A stretch of DNA of 44,109 nucleotides. Source: a bacterium (GTDB taxonomy: Bacteria > Verrucomicrobiota > Kiritimatiellia > UBA8416). A program made the translations under genes and the position numbers. This document shows, one piece after another, positions 31,421 to 40,512 of the stretch. The DNA is taken from assembly GCA_020048935.1 (NCBI GenBank), contig JAIFLS010000146.1, positions 1 to 44,109 of the forward strand, in the 5' to 3' direction. Positions within the stretch are counted from its first letter, which is position 1. Every line of letters starts with the position of its first letter. Under the pieces are notes generated by a model. It did not search any database. It was given only the letters and a program-made list of their open reading frames with translations, and had not been told where the DNA came from.

Positions 31421-32959
31421 ATGAATATAAATTTCAACTTGTCCGGTAATGTCTCCCAGCAGCAGCAGCTTAATCTGGCACCACAACTGCTGCAATGGCT
31501 GCGCCTTCTTCAGGTGCCGGCGCAGCATCTGGAACAGATGGTTCGAAGTGAGATTGAAACCAATCCCGCGCTGGAAGTTGATGAGAGTGCCCCCGCCGCA
31601 CCGGATGACGCCGACCTTTGCGCCGAGCCGTCCGCGGATGTGCGTGACGCGGATTCCGAGCGTGAAGGCAGGGAATTGGAGGAGCGTTTTGAGATCCTTG
31701 CTGAAATCGATTCGCAATGGGCGGATGAAAACCGCAATATGGCGGGCGAGGACATCGGTCGCACGCAGGATCGGATCGACTATCAGTTGCAGTCACTGGC
31801 GTCTGCCTCTTCCCTCCAGGAACATCTTCTTCGTCAGTTGGCGGTGATGAATCGGCCGGATGTCCTAAAGGTCAATGCGGGATTAATTGTTGGAATGCTG
31901 GATGAGCGCGGCTATCTGGACGTCTCGCTGGATGAATTGGCTGAAGAGCTCGCGATTGCGGTTGAGATGGTGGAGGATTCCCTCGCGGTGGTTCAGGAAT
32001 GTGATCCGATTGGCGTTGGTGCCCGTGACTTGCGTGAATGTCTCCTCTTGCAGCTATCGCCGACGGACGACGCCCATGTGGTAGCCCGGAGGATCGTATC
32101 TCGCTATATCGAGGCGCTGGCGCGTGGGCAGCTTGATGGCATCGCCCGTCAGTTGGGGGTGTCTTTGGCCGAGGTTGAGTCAGCAGTAAAGCTGATCCGC
32201 ACGCTTAACCCGACTCCCGGCAAGACGTTTGAAGAGCAGAAGATGGTTACGCAGACGGTGACTCCCGATATTGCCATCCGGCGCAACGCGGAGGGGGGCT
32301 TTGATATTGAATTGGTTGAACAGTCGCTGCCGCGACTGCGCATCAGCCCTTATTGCCGACGCATGATCGAGCAGGGCGGCTTGTCAAAAACGGATTTGGC
32401 CTATATTCGTTCCCGTATCCGTGCCGCCTCTTTCCTGATAGAGGGACTTGAAAAACGCGGGTCGACATTGCGGCGCATTGCAGAGGAGATTATCCGCGGC
32501 CAGCACCGCTTCCTGCGGGGGGAGGAAAGCGAGATCCGGCCCCTGACCATGGCCAAGGTGGCGAGCTTTATCGGGGTGCATGACACCACCGTCAGCCGTG
32601 CCCTGGCTGACAAGTATGTCGCCACGCCGGTTGGCGTGTTGCCCATGAAAGCGTTTTTCTGCACCGGATATCGGTGCGATGATGGCAGTGCCATGACCCC
32701 GGAAATGGTGCGGCGACGCATCGGGCAGATGATTCTCGATGAAGAACCCGGAAAACCGATCAAGGACGAATGTATTGCTGCGCAGTTGCGTGAAAGTGGT
32801 GTTGCGGTAGCCCGTCGTACGGTTGCCAAATATAGAGGGGAATTGGGGTTGCCCTCTTCAAAGGAACGTGCGCAGGCACGCCGCCAGGGCCTACGGGTTA
32901 TCCATGGCTCCGGCAAGCCTCCTGCAGGCATGGAACCGGTGGCGGTGGCTTTTGGATAA
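31421..32959 (+). CDS. rpoN: RNA polymerase sigma-54 factor RpoN
   Basis: σ54 directs polymerase to the -24/-12 promoters listed here and needs NtrC-type activators. The 512-residue product has Region I with a Gln-rich helix (QQQQLNLAPQLLQWLRLLQV at about 14-33, contacted by activators), an acidic Region II (about 50-100) and the core-binding and DNA-binding Region III. The RpoN box ARRTVAKYRG at about 464-473 contacts the -24 element; the usual form is ARRTVAKYRE. A basic tail of about 39 residues follows the box and is longer than usual. I start at the ATG at 31421 and not the upstream TTG at 31409. rpoN sits between the flgF operon and the pseudaminic acid genes. Confidence 0.96.
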   Translation: MNINFNLSGNVSQQQQLNLAPQLLQWLRLLQVPAQHLEQMVRSEIETNPALEVDESAPAAPDDADLCAEPSADVRDADSEREGRELEERFEILAEIDSQWADENRNMAGEDIGRTQDRIDYQLQSLASASSLQEHLLRQLAVMNRPDVLKVNAGLIVGMLDERGYLDVSLDELAEELAIAVEMVEDSLAVVQECDPIGVGARDLRECLLLQLSPTDDAHVVARRIVSRYIEALARGQLDGIARQLGVSLAEVESAVKLIRTLNPTPGKTFEEQKMVTQTVTPDIAIRRNAEGGFDIELVEQSLPRLRISPYCRRMIEQGGLSKTDLAYIRSRIRAASFLIEGLEKRGSTLRRIAEEIIRGQHRFLRGEESEIRPLTMAKVASFIGVHDTTVSRALADKYVATPVGVLPMKAFFCTGYRCDDGSAMTPEMVRRRIGQMILDEEPGKPIKDECIAAQLRESGVAVARRTVAKYRGELGLPSSKERAQARRQGLRVIHGSGKPPAGMEPVAVAFG

Positions 32960-32981
32960 GCATTTGGAGAACGCTGGCGTG

Positions 32982-33698
32982 ATGAACGTAGCCATTATAC
33001 CGGCACGCGGTGGCAGCGAACGGATTCCTCTCAAGAACATCCGGGATTTCTGCGGGAAACCGATGCTGGCCTGGTCGATAGAATCGGCGCTGCAAAGCCG
33101 TTGTTTCGCACGCGTTATCGTTTCAACCGATAACGAGGAAATTGCCGATGTGGCCAGGCATTATGGTGCTGAAGTCCCGTTTCTGCGGCCGCGTTTGCTG
33201 TCCGATGCACACACGGGATTAGAGGCCGTTCTCTGGCACGGGGTTGAATGGCTGGATGCGGCAGGAATGGATCTGAACTATGTCTGCTGTGTTTTTGCAA
33301 CCGCGCCATTCGTGACATCCGCGGCGCTACGGGACGGCTTGGCTGCACTTGAGCGGGCACCGCTCCGCCAGTTCTCACTTTCCGTGACCAGCTATCCGTT
33401 CCCGGTTCAGCGCGCCGTCCGGATGACCGCCGATGGTGGCGTCCAACCTTTATATCCTGAATTCATGAAAACCCGGTCGCAGGATTTGGAAGGTGCGTTT
33501 CACGAGGCCGGTCAATTTTTCTGGGCACGACCCGAGGCGTTACGCCAGCGGCTCCCGGTCTATGCGCCGGGCGCGTCGGTTCCGGTTGTGATTCCGCGTT
33601 GGCGGGTCCAGGATATTGACACAATGGAAGACTGGGCGCAGGCGGAACTCCTATTCCGCGCATTAAGGACGGTGTCGGATAATGCGAATTGCATTTAG
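32982..33698 (+). CDS. pseF: Pseudaminic acid cytidylyltransferase PseF
   Basis: PseF activates pseudaminic acid with CTP to CMP-pseudaminic acid, the donor for flagellin glycosylation. The 238-residue product has the nucleotidyltransferase start VAIIPARGGSERIPLKNIRD at about 3-22, closer to PseF (S-x-R-I-P-x-K-N) than to NeuA or LegF. GKPMLAWSIESALQ and VIVSTDNEEIADVARHYGAE follow, and a C-terminal DIDTMEDWAQAELLFR. The frame is open upstream to 32823 inside rpoN, so I start at the ATG at 32982. It overlaps pseG by 17 bases. Confidence 0.93.
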   Translation: MNVAIIPARGGSERIPLKNIRDFCGKPMLAWSIESALQSRCFARVIVSTDNEEIADVARHYGAEVPFLRPRLLSDAHTGLEAVLWHGVEWLDAAGMDLNYVCCVFATAPFVTSAALRDGLAALERAPLRQFSLSVTSYPFPVQRAVRMTADGGVQPLYPEFMKTRSQDLEGAFHEAGQFFWARPEALRQRLPVYAPGASVPVVIPRWRVQDIDTMEDWAQAELLFRALRTVSDNANCI

Positions 33699-34758
33699 AA
33701 CCGATGCTTCTGTCAAGATCGGGGTCGGGCATGTAGTCCGGTGCCTGAATCTGGCTCGGGCATTGCGAGCGCAAGGGGAGCAGGTTTCATTCCTGTGCCG
33801 GGAGACCGAGGGGCATGCCGGACCGCTGATTGCCGAAAACGGCTTTCCGGTACATCTGCTTGCGGTCACGGACCGCGACGGGATACATCATCCGCATGGG
33901 CAGGGTGCCTGGGGGCGGCGCGAGGCGTTGATGGATGTCGATGCGTGCTGCTTGCATTTGAAAGATCAACTGGACTGGTTGGTCGTTGACCATTATGGAT
34001 TAGACGCCTGCTGGGAAACGGCAATACGAGCCAAGGCGGCGCGGGTCATGGTCATTGATGATCTTGCCGACCGCCCGCATGATTGCGAGCTGTTGCTTGA
34101 TCAGAATCTCCTGCCGTCACTTGAAACACGCTACCTCCAGCGGGTGCCCGCGCACTGTCGTTGCCTTTTGGGTCCCGGTTATGCATTGCTCGATGACGAC
34201 TTCGGCAGGTTGGCCTGCCAGGCAGGCGTACGTCACCATGTGCAGCGCCTGCTTGTCTTCTTCGGTGGAGGAGATGAAGGCAACCTGACCGCCCGTGCAT
34301 GGCGTGAATTGGATGAACTCGGGCTTGAAGGCGATGTTGTCGTCGGTAGAGCAAATCCTCATCTGCCCGAGGTGGAGTCGCTTTGCAAGAAAAATGCGTC
34401 TCGCTGGACGCTGCATGTTCAGACAAGACACATGGCTGAATTGATGCTGGACGCCGATCTGCTGATTGGTGCAGGCGGAACCACGCACTGGGAGCGCTGC
34501 CTGCTTGGCTTGCCCGCCATAACGGTTACGGTGGCCGCCAATCAGGTGCAGGTAACCGAGATGCTTGCCGCCGCGGAAACCTGTTTTTATGCTGGACCTT
34601 CAGAATTGCTCAAGGACGGCGATATTCGTCAAGTGGTTCTGCGGTTGATCGCAGATCCGTGCCAACTGGAAAAAATGAGTCGTGCGGCGTGCACAATCGT
34701 TCCTGATGGCAATGGAAAAATCAAAGTGGCAGCCGCCATGGGGGTGGTATCCGGTTGA
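33682..34758 (+). CDS. pseG: UDP-2,4-diacetamido-trideoxy-altropyranose hydrolase PseG
   Basis: PseG removes UDP from the penultimate nucleotide sugar of pseudaminic acid synthesis. The 358-residue product begins RIAFRTDASVKIGVGHVVRC, matching the family's R-x-D-x-S-x-x-I-G-x-G-H-x-x-R-C. It continues with LDWLVVDHYGLDACWE at about 96-110, VMVIDDLADRPHDCELLLDQ near 123-142, and an Rossmann-like C-terminal half with LLIGAGGTTHWERCLLGLPA at about 257-276. It overlaps pseF by 17 bases; the pseI ATG at 34800 follows 41 bases after its stop. Confidence 0.94.
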   Translation: MRIAFRTDASVKIGVGHVVRCLNLARALRAQGEQVSFLCRETEGHAGPLIAENGFPVHLLAVTDRDGIHHPHGQGAWGRREALMDVDACCLHLKDQLDWLVVDHYGLDACWETAIRAKAARVMVIDDLADRPHDCELLLDQNLLPSLETRYLQRVPAHCRCLLGPGYALLDDDFGRLACQAGVRHHVQRLLVFFGGGDEGNLTARAWRELDELGLEGDVVVGRANPHLPEVESLCKKNASRWTLHVQTRHMAELMLDADLLIGAGGTTHWERCLLGLPAITVTVAANQVQVTEMLAAAETCFYAGPSELLKDGDIRQVVLRLIADPCQLEKMSRAACTIVPDGNGKIKVAAAMGVVSG

Positions 34759-34799
34759 GGCGCGAGCCCCGCTGCTGGGGTCAAAATGAATGGGAAAAT

Positions 34800-35855
34800 A
34801 TGAACGATATCCGCATTGGTCAGCACGGTGTCGGGGCCAGTCATGCCCCTTTTATTATTGCCGAGATGTCAGGCAATCATGGCCAGAGGCTCGATCTGGC
34901 CCTGCGGTTGGTGGATGCCGCCGCCGAAGCGGGTGCCCACGCGCTGAAATTACAGACGTATACCGCCGACACGATGACACTGGATCTGAAGGATGGCGAT
35001 TTCTTTATTAACGATCCAAATAGCCTTTGGAATGGGAACTCGCTTTACGAGCTCTACCAGAAGGCGTCAACCCCCTGGGAATGGCACAAGCCGATATTTG
35101 ACAGGGCGCGTCAGCGAGGCCTGGTTCCTTTCAGTACGCCGTTTGATTCCACCGCGGTGAATTTGCTCGAATCGCTGGATGTGCCCTGCTACAAGATTGC
35201 ATCGTTCGAGAATGGTGACCTGCCTTTGATCCGGCGTGTGGCGGCGACCGGTAAACCGCTGATCATGTCCACGGGCACCGCGACCCTCGAAGAGTTGACC
35301 GAGGCCGTCGAGGCGGCGAGGGGGGCCGGCTGTAAAGATCTGATTCTGCTTAAGTGCACGAGCCGGTATCCATCGGTGGCCTCCGATCTCAATCTGGCGA
35401 CGCTTTCATTTCTGGCCAAGCAGTTTGATTGTCTCGTCGGTGTATCCGATCATACCTTGGGAACGCTCGTCCCTGTGGCCGCCGTGGCTCTCGGTGCCTG
35501 CGTGGTGGAGAAGCATTTCACGATGGACCGTGAAGAGGGCACGATTGACGCCGCGTTTTCGTTGGAACCCGACGAGCTGAAGCGGTTGGTTCATGAAACC
35601 GAATTGGCGTGGCAGGCGGTGGGACGAGTGTGCTGTGAACCCCTTGAAGGCGAACAGGCATCGCGTCGTCACCGCCGCAGTTTATATGTGGTCAAGGACA
35701 TTCCCGCCGGTGAGCGGTTAACGCCGCAGAATATCCGGGCGATCCGTCCAAATGCCGGGCTGCCGCCGAAATATTACGACCAGGTCATGGGTTCGGTTGC
35801 CACCCGTGATTTGCCCCGCGGCACCCCATTGTCCAAGGATATGGTTTCCAAATGA
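34800..35855 (+). CDS. pseI: Pseudaminic acid synthase PseI
   Basis: PseI condenses the trideoxy sugar with phosphoenolpyruvate to pseudaminic acid. The 351-residue product has a TIM-barrel with FIIAEMSGNHGQRLDLALRL at about 18-37 and AHALKLQTYTADTMTLDL near 48-65, both very close to PseI. The VPCYKIASFENGDLPLIRRV stretch follows near 130-150, and ALGACVVEKHFTMDREEGTI carries a metal-binding His. A C-terminal SAF antifreeze-like domain follows (VVKDIPAGERLTPQNIRAIR). I start at the ATG at 34800; the frame is open to 34755. A four-base overlap joins it to the ATP-grasp gene. Confidence 0.96.
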   Translation: MNDIRIGQHGVGASHAPFIIAEMSGNHGQRLDLALRLVDAAAEAGAHALKLQTYTADTMTLDLKDGDFFINDPNSLWNGNSLYELYQKASTPWEWHKPIFDRARQRGLVPFSTPFDSTAVNLLESLDVPCYKIASFENGDLPLIRRVAATGKPLIMSTGTATLEELTEAVEAARGAGCKDLILLKCTSRYPSVASDLNLATLSFLAKQFDCLVGVSDHTLGTLVPVAAVALGACVVEKHFTMDREEGTIDAAFSLEPDELKRLVHETELAWQAVGRVCCEPLEGEQASRRHRRSLYVVKDIPAGERLTPQNIRAIRPNAGLPPKYYDQVMGSVATRDLPRGTPLSKDMVSK

Positions 35856-36856
35856 ATGTAGAACCTCAAAATCCGGATGGCGCGGGTCTCGCGTTGAAAG
35901 GCAGGATTGCTGCGGGCCACTGGTTGCTGACCAGTGCCGGTGCCAAAGTCGATCTAACCCGTCGGATGCGCTGTGCTTTGAATGCAACAGGCTGTCGTCT
36001 ATATGTGGCCGATAGCTCATTATTATCTGCTGCATTCGCCTTTGCGGATGGACATTTTCTGTTGCCTGCTTTGGAAGACGAGTGTTTCATCCCTGAATTG
36101 ATCGCTGCCTGTATCCAGAGGCAAATCAATGTGCTTTTGCCAAGTCGAGATGCGGAGTTGCTCTTTTTTGCGCGGCACCGGGCGGTGTTCGAGGCCTCTG
36201 GCATCCGTCCGCTGGTATCGGCGCTGGACAGCATAGAACTCTGCCGTGACAAAATCCGCTTTCACGCGCATTGCCTGCAAAACGGAGTGCCGGTGCTGCC
36301 ACGCATTGAATGTCCCTGCGCGGCCGGTTTCCCCTGCTTTGTGCGTCCGCGCGTGGGTGCGGCCAGCGCCGGTGCGGGGCGTATCCAAAGTTTGGCGCAC
36401 ATGCACGCCTTGTATGGGGAACCGCCGTGGGAGGATTTGCTTGTGCAGTCATGTTGCCGTGATGACGAATTCAGCATAGATGCCCTTTTTGGCCCCGATG
36501 GAGAGGTTGTCCAGTGGATTGCCCGGCAACGCATTCGAGTCAAGGCAGGCGAGTCGGTGGTCAGTCGAACGGTTCGGCTGCCTGCGTTTGAGCCCGTGAT
36601 CAACACGCTCGCGTCCTCCATGCGGCTTTTCGGTCCGATTACCCTGCAGGCCTTTTTCTCGCCCGAAAATGGTGTCCATCTAATCGAGATCAATCCGCGT
36701 TTCGGTGGTGCTTGCGCGCTTGGAAACGAGGCTGGATTGGAAGCGCCTGAGCGTCTTGTTGCATTCGTCCAGGGGGATATGGAAAACTTTTATCGCCTGC
36801 GCTCCTTACGCTATGATTTAACCCTGTTGCGGTACAGTCAGGATCTCTTCATCTAA
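35852..36856 (+). CDS. ATP-grasp domain protein in the pseudaminic acid operon
   Basis: ATP-grasp enzymes ligate a carboxylate to an amine or thiol using ATP. The 334-residue product has a CarB-like N-terminal pre-ATP domain (HWLLTSAGAKVDLTRRMRCA at about 23-42, INVLLPSRDAELLFFARHRA near 90-109). The ATP-binding core is around FPCFVRPRVGAASAGAGRIQ at about 164-183, and the metal-ligand segment is VHLIEINPRFGGACALGNEA near 276-295. Such genes accompany nonulosonic acid clusters. It overlaps pseI by four bases and is followed directly by a HAD gene, so the pair may finish or modify the sugar. The substrate is unknown. Confidence 0.88.
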   Translation: MNVEPQNPDGAGLALKGRIAAGHWLLTSAGAKVDLTRRMRCALNATGCRLYVADSSLLSAAFAFADGHFLLPALEDECFIPELIAACIQRQINVLLPSRDAELLFFARHRAVFEASGIRPLVSALDSIELCRDKIRFHAHCLQNGVPVLPRIECPCAAGFPCFVRPRVGAASAGAGRIQSLAHMHALYGEPPWEDLLVQSCCRDDEFSIDALFGPDGEVVQWIARQRIRVKAGESVVSRTVRLPAFEPVINTLASSMRLFGPITLQAFFSPENGVHLIEINPRFGGACALGNEAGLEAPERLVAFVQGDMENFYRLRSLRYDLTLLRYSQDLFI

Positions 36857-36859
36857 GTT

Positions 36860-37519
36860 ATGCGCCTTGATGCCTATCGATTATTCCTGGTGGATATGGA
36901 TGATACGCTTTTCGAAGAGCGTGCATTTGTATTGAGCGGCCTGCGTGCGGTGGCGGATTTTGTTGAGCAATGGGGGCTTTGCCCGGCAACCGCCTGCCGA
37001 TTTCTGCTGGAGCGGTTCGAACGGTGTGGCAGGGACCGGATCTTCAATCATCTGCTTGCCCACTTTAATACGGAGGAGAGCCAGAGTCGCATCGCGCAAC
37101 TGGTTTCGGTCTATCGCTGCCATCGCCCTGATATCCGGCTCTATCCAGGGGCTGAACAGGTGCTGGAGCTCCTTCGTGCCCGGGGGCGGGTGGTTGTGGT
37201 GACCGACGGGCTGGCTGAGGTGCAGGAACGGAAGTTCAAGGCGTTAGGACTTGAGTCGATGGTGGACCAAGTCGTGTATTGTCATGCCGCCGGATTCCCG
37301 AAACCGGACGCCCGCGCACTCGCTGGGATTGTTTGCAAAGGAACCGCTGAGGCCGTCCTGATTGGGGATCGTCCCGATCACGATCTGGCGATGGCCGCCA
37401 ACCTCGGCATCGATTCCGTCAGGGTGCGCACCGGCCGTTTTGCCCGGATTGATAATACGCCTTGGGTGCCGATTGCCGATCTGGCTTCGATGATGAAGCT
37501 AAACGAAATCCTGCTCTGA
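36860..37519 (+). CDS. HAD-superfamily hydrolase in the pseudaminic acid operon
   Basis: The 219-residue product has the complete HAD set: FLVDMDDTLFEE with nucleophile D12 and acid D14, VVVTDGLAEVQERK for motif II, the lysine in FPKPDARAL and IGDRPDHDLAMA for motif IV. A small helical cap lies between motifs I and II. It is a close relative of the HAD protein at 40682 (both start ...DMDDTL(F/Y)EE-(A/R)...FVLSGLRAVA) and of the degenerate protein at 30514. It begins three bases after the ATP-grasp stop and is probably co-transcribed with it. Its last 21 bases overlap the convergent hybrid kinase gene. Confidence 0.9.
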   Translation: MRLDAYRLFLVDMDDTLFEERAFVLSGLRAVADFVEQWGLCPATACRFLLERFERCGRDRIFNHLLAHFNTEESQSRIAQLVSVYRCHRPDIRLYPGAEQVLELLRARGRVVVVTDGLAEVQERKFKALGLESMVDQVVYCHAAGFPKPDARALAGIVCKGTAEAVLIGDRPDHDLAMAANLGIDSVRVRTGRFARIDNTPWVPIADLASMMKLNEILL

Positions 37520-39505
37520 ATCGGCTTGCTCGGCCTGGCTTTGATTCCTGCGCATGACGCCGTTGATCTTGGCAATCAGATCCTTAGTGACGAAAGGTTT
37601 CTGGATAAAGTCAACGCCTTCGTCGAGTACCCCGTGCTGGCTGATCACATCTGCGGTATAGCCGGACATGAACAGGCAGCGTGTCTCGGGGTGGAGCGTC
37701 TGTATATAGCCAAATAGGGTTCGCCCATTCATGTCGGGCATGATGACATCGGTCACGAGCAGATCAATGTTCTCTTTGCAGTCGCGGGCAAGCTCAATGG
37801 CCTTATTGGGGTTATTGGCGGGCATTACCTGGTAGCCGATTCGGTTTAACATGCCTCCGATCATTTCAAGCAGGGCTCTGTTGTCCTCGACGAGCAGTAT
37901 GCGCTCGTGGCAACTGTTATGTTGAACATCCGTGAGGTTCTGCTGCGCCGGGCTGGGAGGCTGTTTCCTGAAGAGGGGTAGATAAATCTCGAATTCAGTT
38001 CCTGTGCCAAGTTTGCTTTTTACCGCGATAAAACCATGGTTCTGCCTCACGATACCGTATACGGTTGCAAGTCCAAGCCCAGTCCCTTTGTCAATGGGTT
38101 TGGTCGTAAAGAACGGTTCGAAAATATTAGACATGGTCTCTGCATCCATGCCGCAGCCATCATCATTCACCGCCAGGAGGGCATACTCGCCAGGGATGAA
38201 ATCGACATGCTCCAGGCACTGTTCGGCATCCAGGGTTTTTACTGCCGTCTTGATCGTTATGGATCCCGTATCGGCTATCGCGTCTCTAGCGTTAACGCAG
38301 AGATTCGCGAGAATCTGGTCGATTTGAGAAGGATCCATGCGTACGCTGCCCACATTATTACCAGGCGCCCAAGTCAAGTTAATCCCTTCGCCAACCAGGC
38401 GGCTGAGCATTTTCAGAATACTCTCGACGGCCTGATTCAGGTCAAGCACCACGGGAATGGCGTTTTGTTTGCGGGCAAATGCCAGCAACTGGCGGGTCAA
38501 GTCCGCGGAACGCTGGGCGGCCGTGCGGATCTCGTTCAGGCTTTCGATAATCGGATCCTGTCCAGTCGTCTGGCTGATCAACAGTTCGGTATGGCCGAAG
38601 ATGACACCAAGCATATTGTTGAAATCGTGTGCAACACCACCCGCCAGGCGTCCCACAGCCTCCATTCTCTGCGCCTGGGTCAACTGGGTCTGCAGTCTTT
38701 CGCGTTCAAATTCTGCCTGTTGGCGAGACGTCATATCAATATCAATGCGGAAAAGTTCCGGTTCCCGGTTGGCGTTGCGAACAACGGCATGGCTCGATAA
38801 AACGGTGACGATGCTGCCGTCTTTCCGGACCATATTCAGTTCGCATGTGGGGATCGCCCCTCCGGTATCAATCATTTTCCGGATGGACTCCGCAACTTCC
38901 TCCCGCATGGCTTCGGGGGTGATCAAGTCGAGCACGTTGCGGCCAATCGCCTCGTCCGCAGCGTAGCCATAAAGCTTCGCCGCGGCCCTGTTCCAGTACT
39001 GGATAATGCCGTCGGCGTTGTAACCCTGGACGGCTACGGCCGGTACATCCTGGAACAGGCTTCGAAAGCGCTTTTCACTTTCCTTGAGCGCATTTTCGGC
39101 GGAGCGCAACAACCGTTCGGATTCAATGGCGCGCAGGGTCCGTTCGATGACGCCAGGCAATATATGGGTCAGGTTGTTATCCTTGACCAGATAATCGGCG
39201 GCACCGAATTTCATCATTTCAACAGCCAGACGCTCGTCCCCTTGGCCCGTCATCACGACAAACGGAACGCGAATCCCATGTAGCGACAGCGTACTGATCA
39301 CATCTTGGCCGGTCATGTCAGGCAACTGCTGGTCCAGCAGCAGCACATCCACCCGCCCCCCGATGATGCGGTTGATTGCATCGCGTCCGCAGACCACGCC
39401 TTCGGCTTGTAATCCCGTGCTAATCAGCATCTTGATAATAAGGCTGTTTAGCAGCTCGTCATCCTCAACGACCAGAACAGATTTGCGCGTTGTTGTGTCA
39501 GTCAC
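37499..39505 (-). CDS. Hybrid histidine kinase: receiver-PAS-kinase-receiver
   Basis: The product has 668 residues from the GTG at 39505, chosen because GGGAG lies eight bases ahead; an ATG at 39559 gives 18 more residues. Domains: a receiver (about 10-120, EDD and phospho-acceptor D58), a PAS domain (about 140-255; VAVQGYNADGIIQYWNRAAA), a HisKA helix with GGVAHDFNNMLGVIFGHTEL, a HATPase (VNDDGCGMDAETMSNIFEPF and TGLGLATVYGIVRQNHG), and a C-terminal receiver (RILLVEDNRALLEMIGGMLN). No membrane segment is seen. Such proteins feed a separate phosphorelay partner, which is not in the window. It converges with the HAD gene and overlaps it by 21 bases. Confidence 0.92.
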   Translation of the reverse strand: MTDTTTRKSVLVVEDDELLNSLIIKMLISTGLQAEGVVCGRDAINRIIGGRVDVLLLDQQLPDMTGQDVISTLSLHGIRVPFVVMTGQGDERLAVEMMKFGAADYLVKDNNLTHILPGVIERTLRAIESERLLRSAENALKESEKRFRSLFQDVPAVAVQGYNADGIIQYWNRAAAKLYGYAADEAIGRNVLDLITPEAMREEVAESIRKMIDTGGAIPTCELNMVRKDGSIVTVLSSHAVVRNANREPELFRIDIDMTSRQQAEFERERLQTQLTQAQRMEAVGRLAGGVAHDFNNMLGVIFGHTELLISQTTGQDPIIESLNEIRTAAQRSADLTRQLLAFARKQNAIPVVLDLNQAVESILKMLSRLVGEGINLTWAPGNNVGSVRMDPSQIDQILANLCVNARDAIADTGSITIKTAVKTLDAEQCLEHVDFIPGEYALLAVNDDGCGMDAETMSNIFEPFFTTKPIDKGTGLGLATVYGIVRQNHGFIAVKSKLGTGTEFEIYLPLFRKQPPSPAQQNLTDVQHNSCHERILLVEDNRALLEMIGGMLNRIGYQVMPANNPNKAIELARDCKENIDLLVTDVIMPDMNGRTLFGYIQTLHPETRCLFMSGYTADVISQHGVLDEGVDFIQKPFVTKDLIAKINGVMRRNQSQAEQADSEQDFV

Positions 39506-39628
39506 CGTTTGAACTCCCGTTTTCGCTACGCTGTGTGTCGGTGAAAATATTGATCGCATTAGGAAATCGCTTTCAGTCTATGGCGACATATCGGTAAAAG
39601 CAAATTCAAACTCGATATTCTGTAGAGC

Positions 39629-40447
39629 TCAACCCACCGCGAAAAATAGCATCCTTTCGGATGAAACGGCGTTAGCGTCGTCACGTGCATAGCCGGTTTG
39701 TGCATCTGTCTCATCCGCTCGCACGCTCTCGCGCTGCGAATCCGACTTTTCCGCCATTGCTTCCATTTCGATTCGGGTTGCGCGGGCGGCAACCGCCATG
39801 TCCTGGGTAGAGGGATCCGCCGGTGCCAGGGCGGCAGCCCGCATCTTTCGCGCTTCCGATATTTTGCCGTCATGATCATTAGAGATGGCCGAAATCTCGA
39901 TATCGGCGGAACCGCCAACCGCGTACTGGCGACCATCCGGCCCTGTCTGGTAATCGTATCTCACGTTGCGTCCGCCGGAAGCGGCATGCGCCTGCTCATG
40001 GGCTCTTACCTCCTGATCGCGTTGGCGGAGATCCTCGACCTGGCGCGATTCCGCGTCGCTTAGCTCGTGCTGCGCGTTTGCCGTTGTTTCTTCGGGTTGA
40101 TCGTCCTCACACGCGTCGGTTTCCTGATGTGCATCGTCCTGCCTGACCGGACGCCGTTCATGTATCTCGCTAGATTCGGATTGTTCCGCTTGCCGTGCCT
40201 GACACATGGAACAATGGCCGCAATAGCAGGAGTCAAGTTCACCTGCGTCTGGCGCGTGCTGCACAGCCGTTGGTAATTCCGATGTAACACGAGTCGAGCG
40301 GGAGCGGGTGAACGAATCCATCACCACAGATTTGACGGCCTGATTCGAAGGTGTTTGGTCGTGCTGGGGGCGGTCAGGATGGTTTTCCGCCACGTACGCG
40401 CCGGGAGGGGCGAGCGACGCGCCTTGCATGAAATGTACGATTTCCAT
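39629..40447 (-). CDS. SprA-related putative metalloprotease
   Basis: The 272-residue product has a polar, probably disordered N-terminal half with a Cys cluster at 74-82 (CYCGHCSMC, like a zinc knuckle). A conserved C-terminal domain follows: DQEVRAHEQAHAASGGRNV with H150-E-x-x-H154, then YDYQTGPDGRQYAVGG and ALAPADPSTQDMAVAARATR. This is the pattern of the SprA-related family (putative metalloprotease catalytic domain). No signal peptide is clear. The upstream motif TAAG-N15-GCCGAGTA suggests a σ28-type promoter, so it may belong to the late flagellar class. The ATG has AGGA about nine bases ahead. Confidence 0.85.
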   Translation of the reverse strand: MEIVHFMQGASLAPPGAYVAENHPDRPQHDQTPSNQAVKSVVMDSFTRSRSTRVTSELPTAVQHAPDAGELDSCYCGHCSMCQARQAEQSESSEIHERRPVRQDDAHQETDACEDDQPEETTANAQHELSDAESRQVEDLRQRDQEVRAHEQAHAASGGRNVRYDYQTGPDGRQYAVGGSADIEISAISNDHDGKISEARKMRAAALAPADPSTQDMAVAARATRIEMEAMAEKSDSQRESVRADETDAQTGYARDDANAVSSERMLFFAVG

Positions 40448-40512
40448 TGCACAATCCTGTTGTTCAACGCGGTTGTTGTCTTCCGTTGCCGTTATCTAAT
40501 GAATCTTTAGTG

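Noticed and set aside
39559..39936. A gene between the hybrid kinase and the SprA-related gene on the minus strand
   Set aside because: The frame lies mostly inside the SprA-related gene in another phase, with no recognisable domain.
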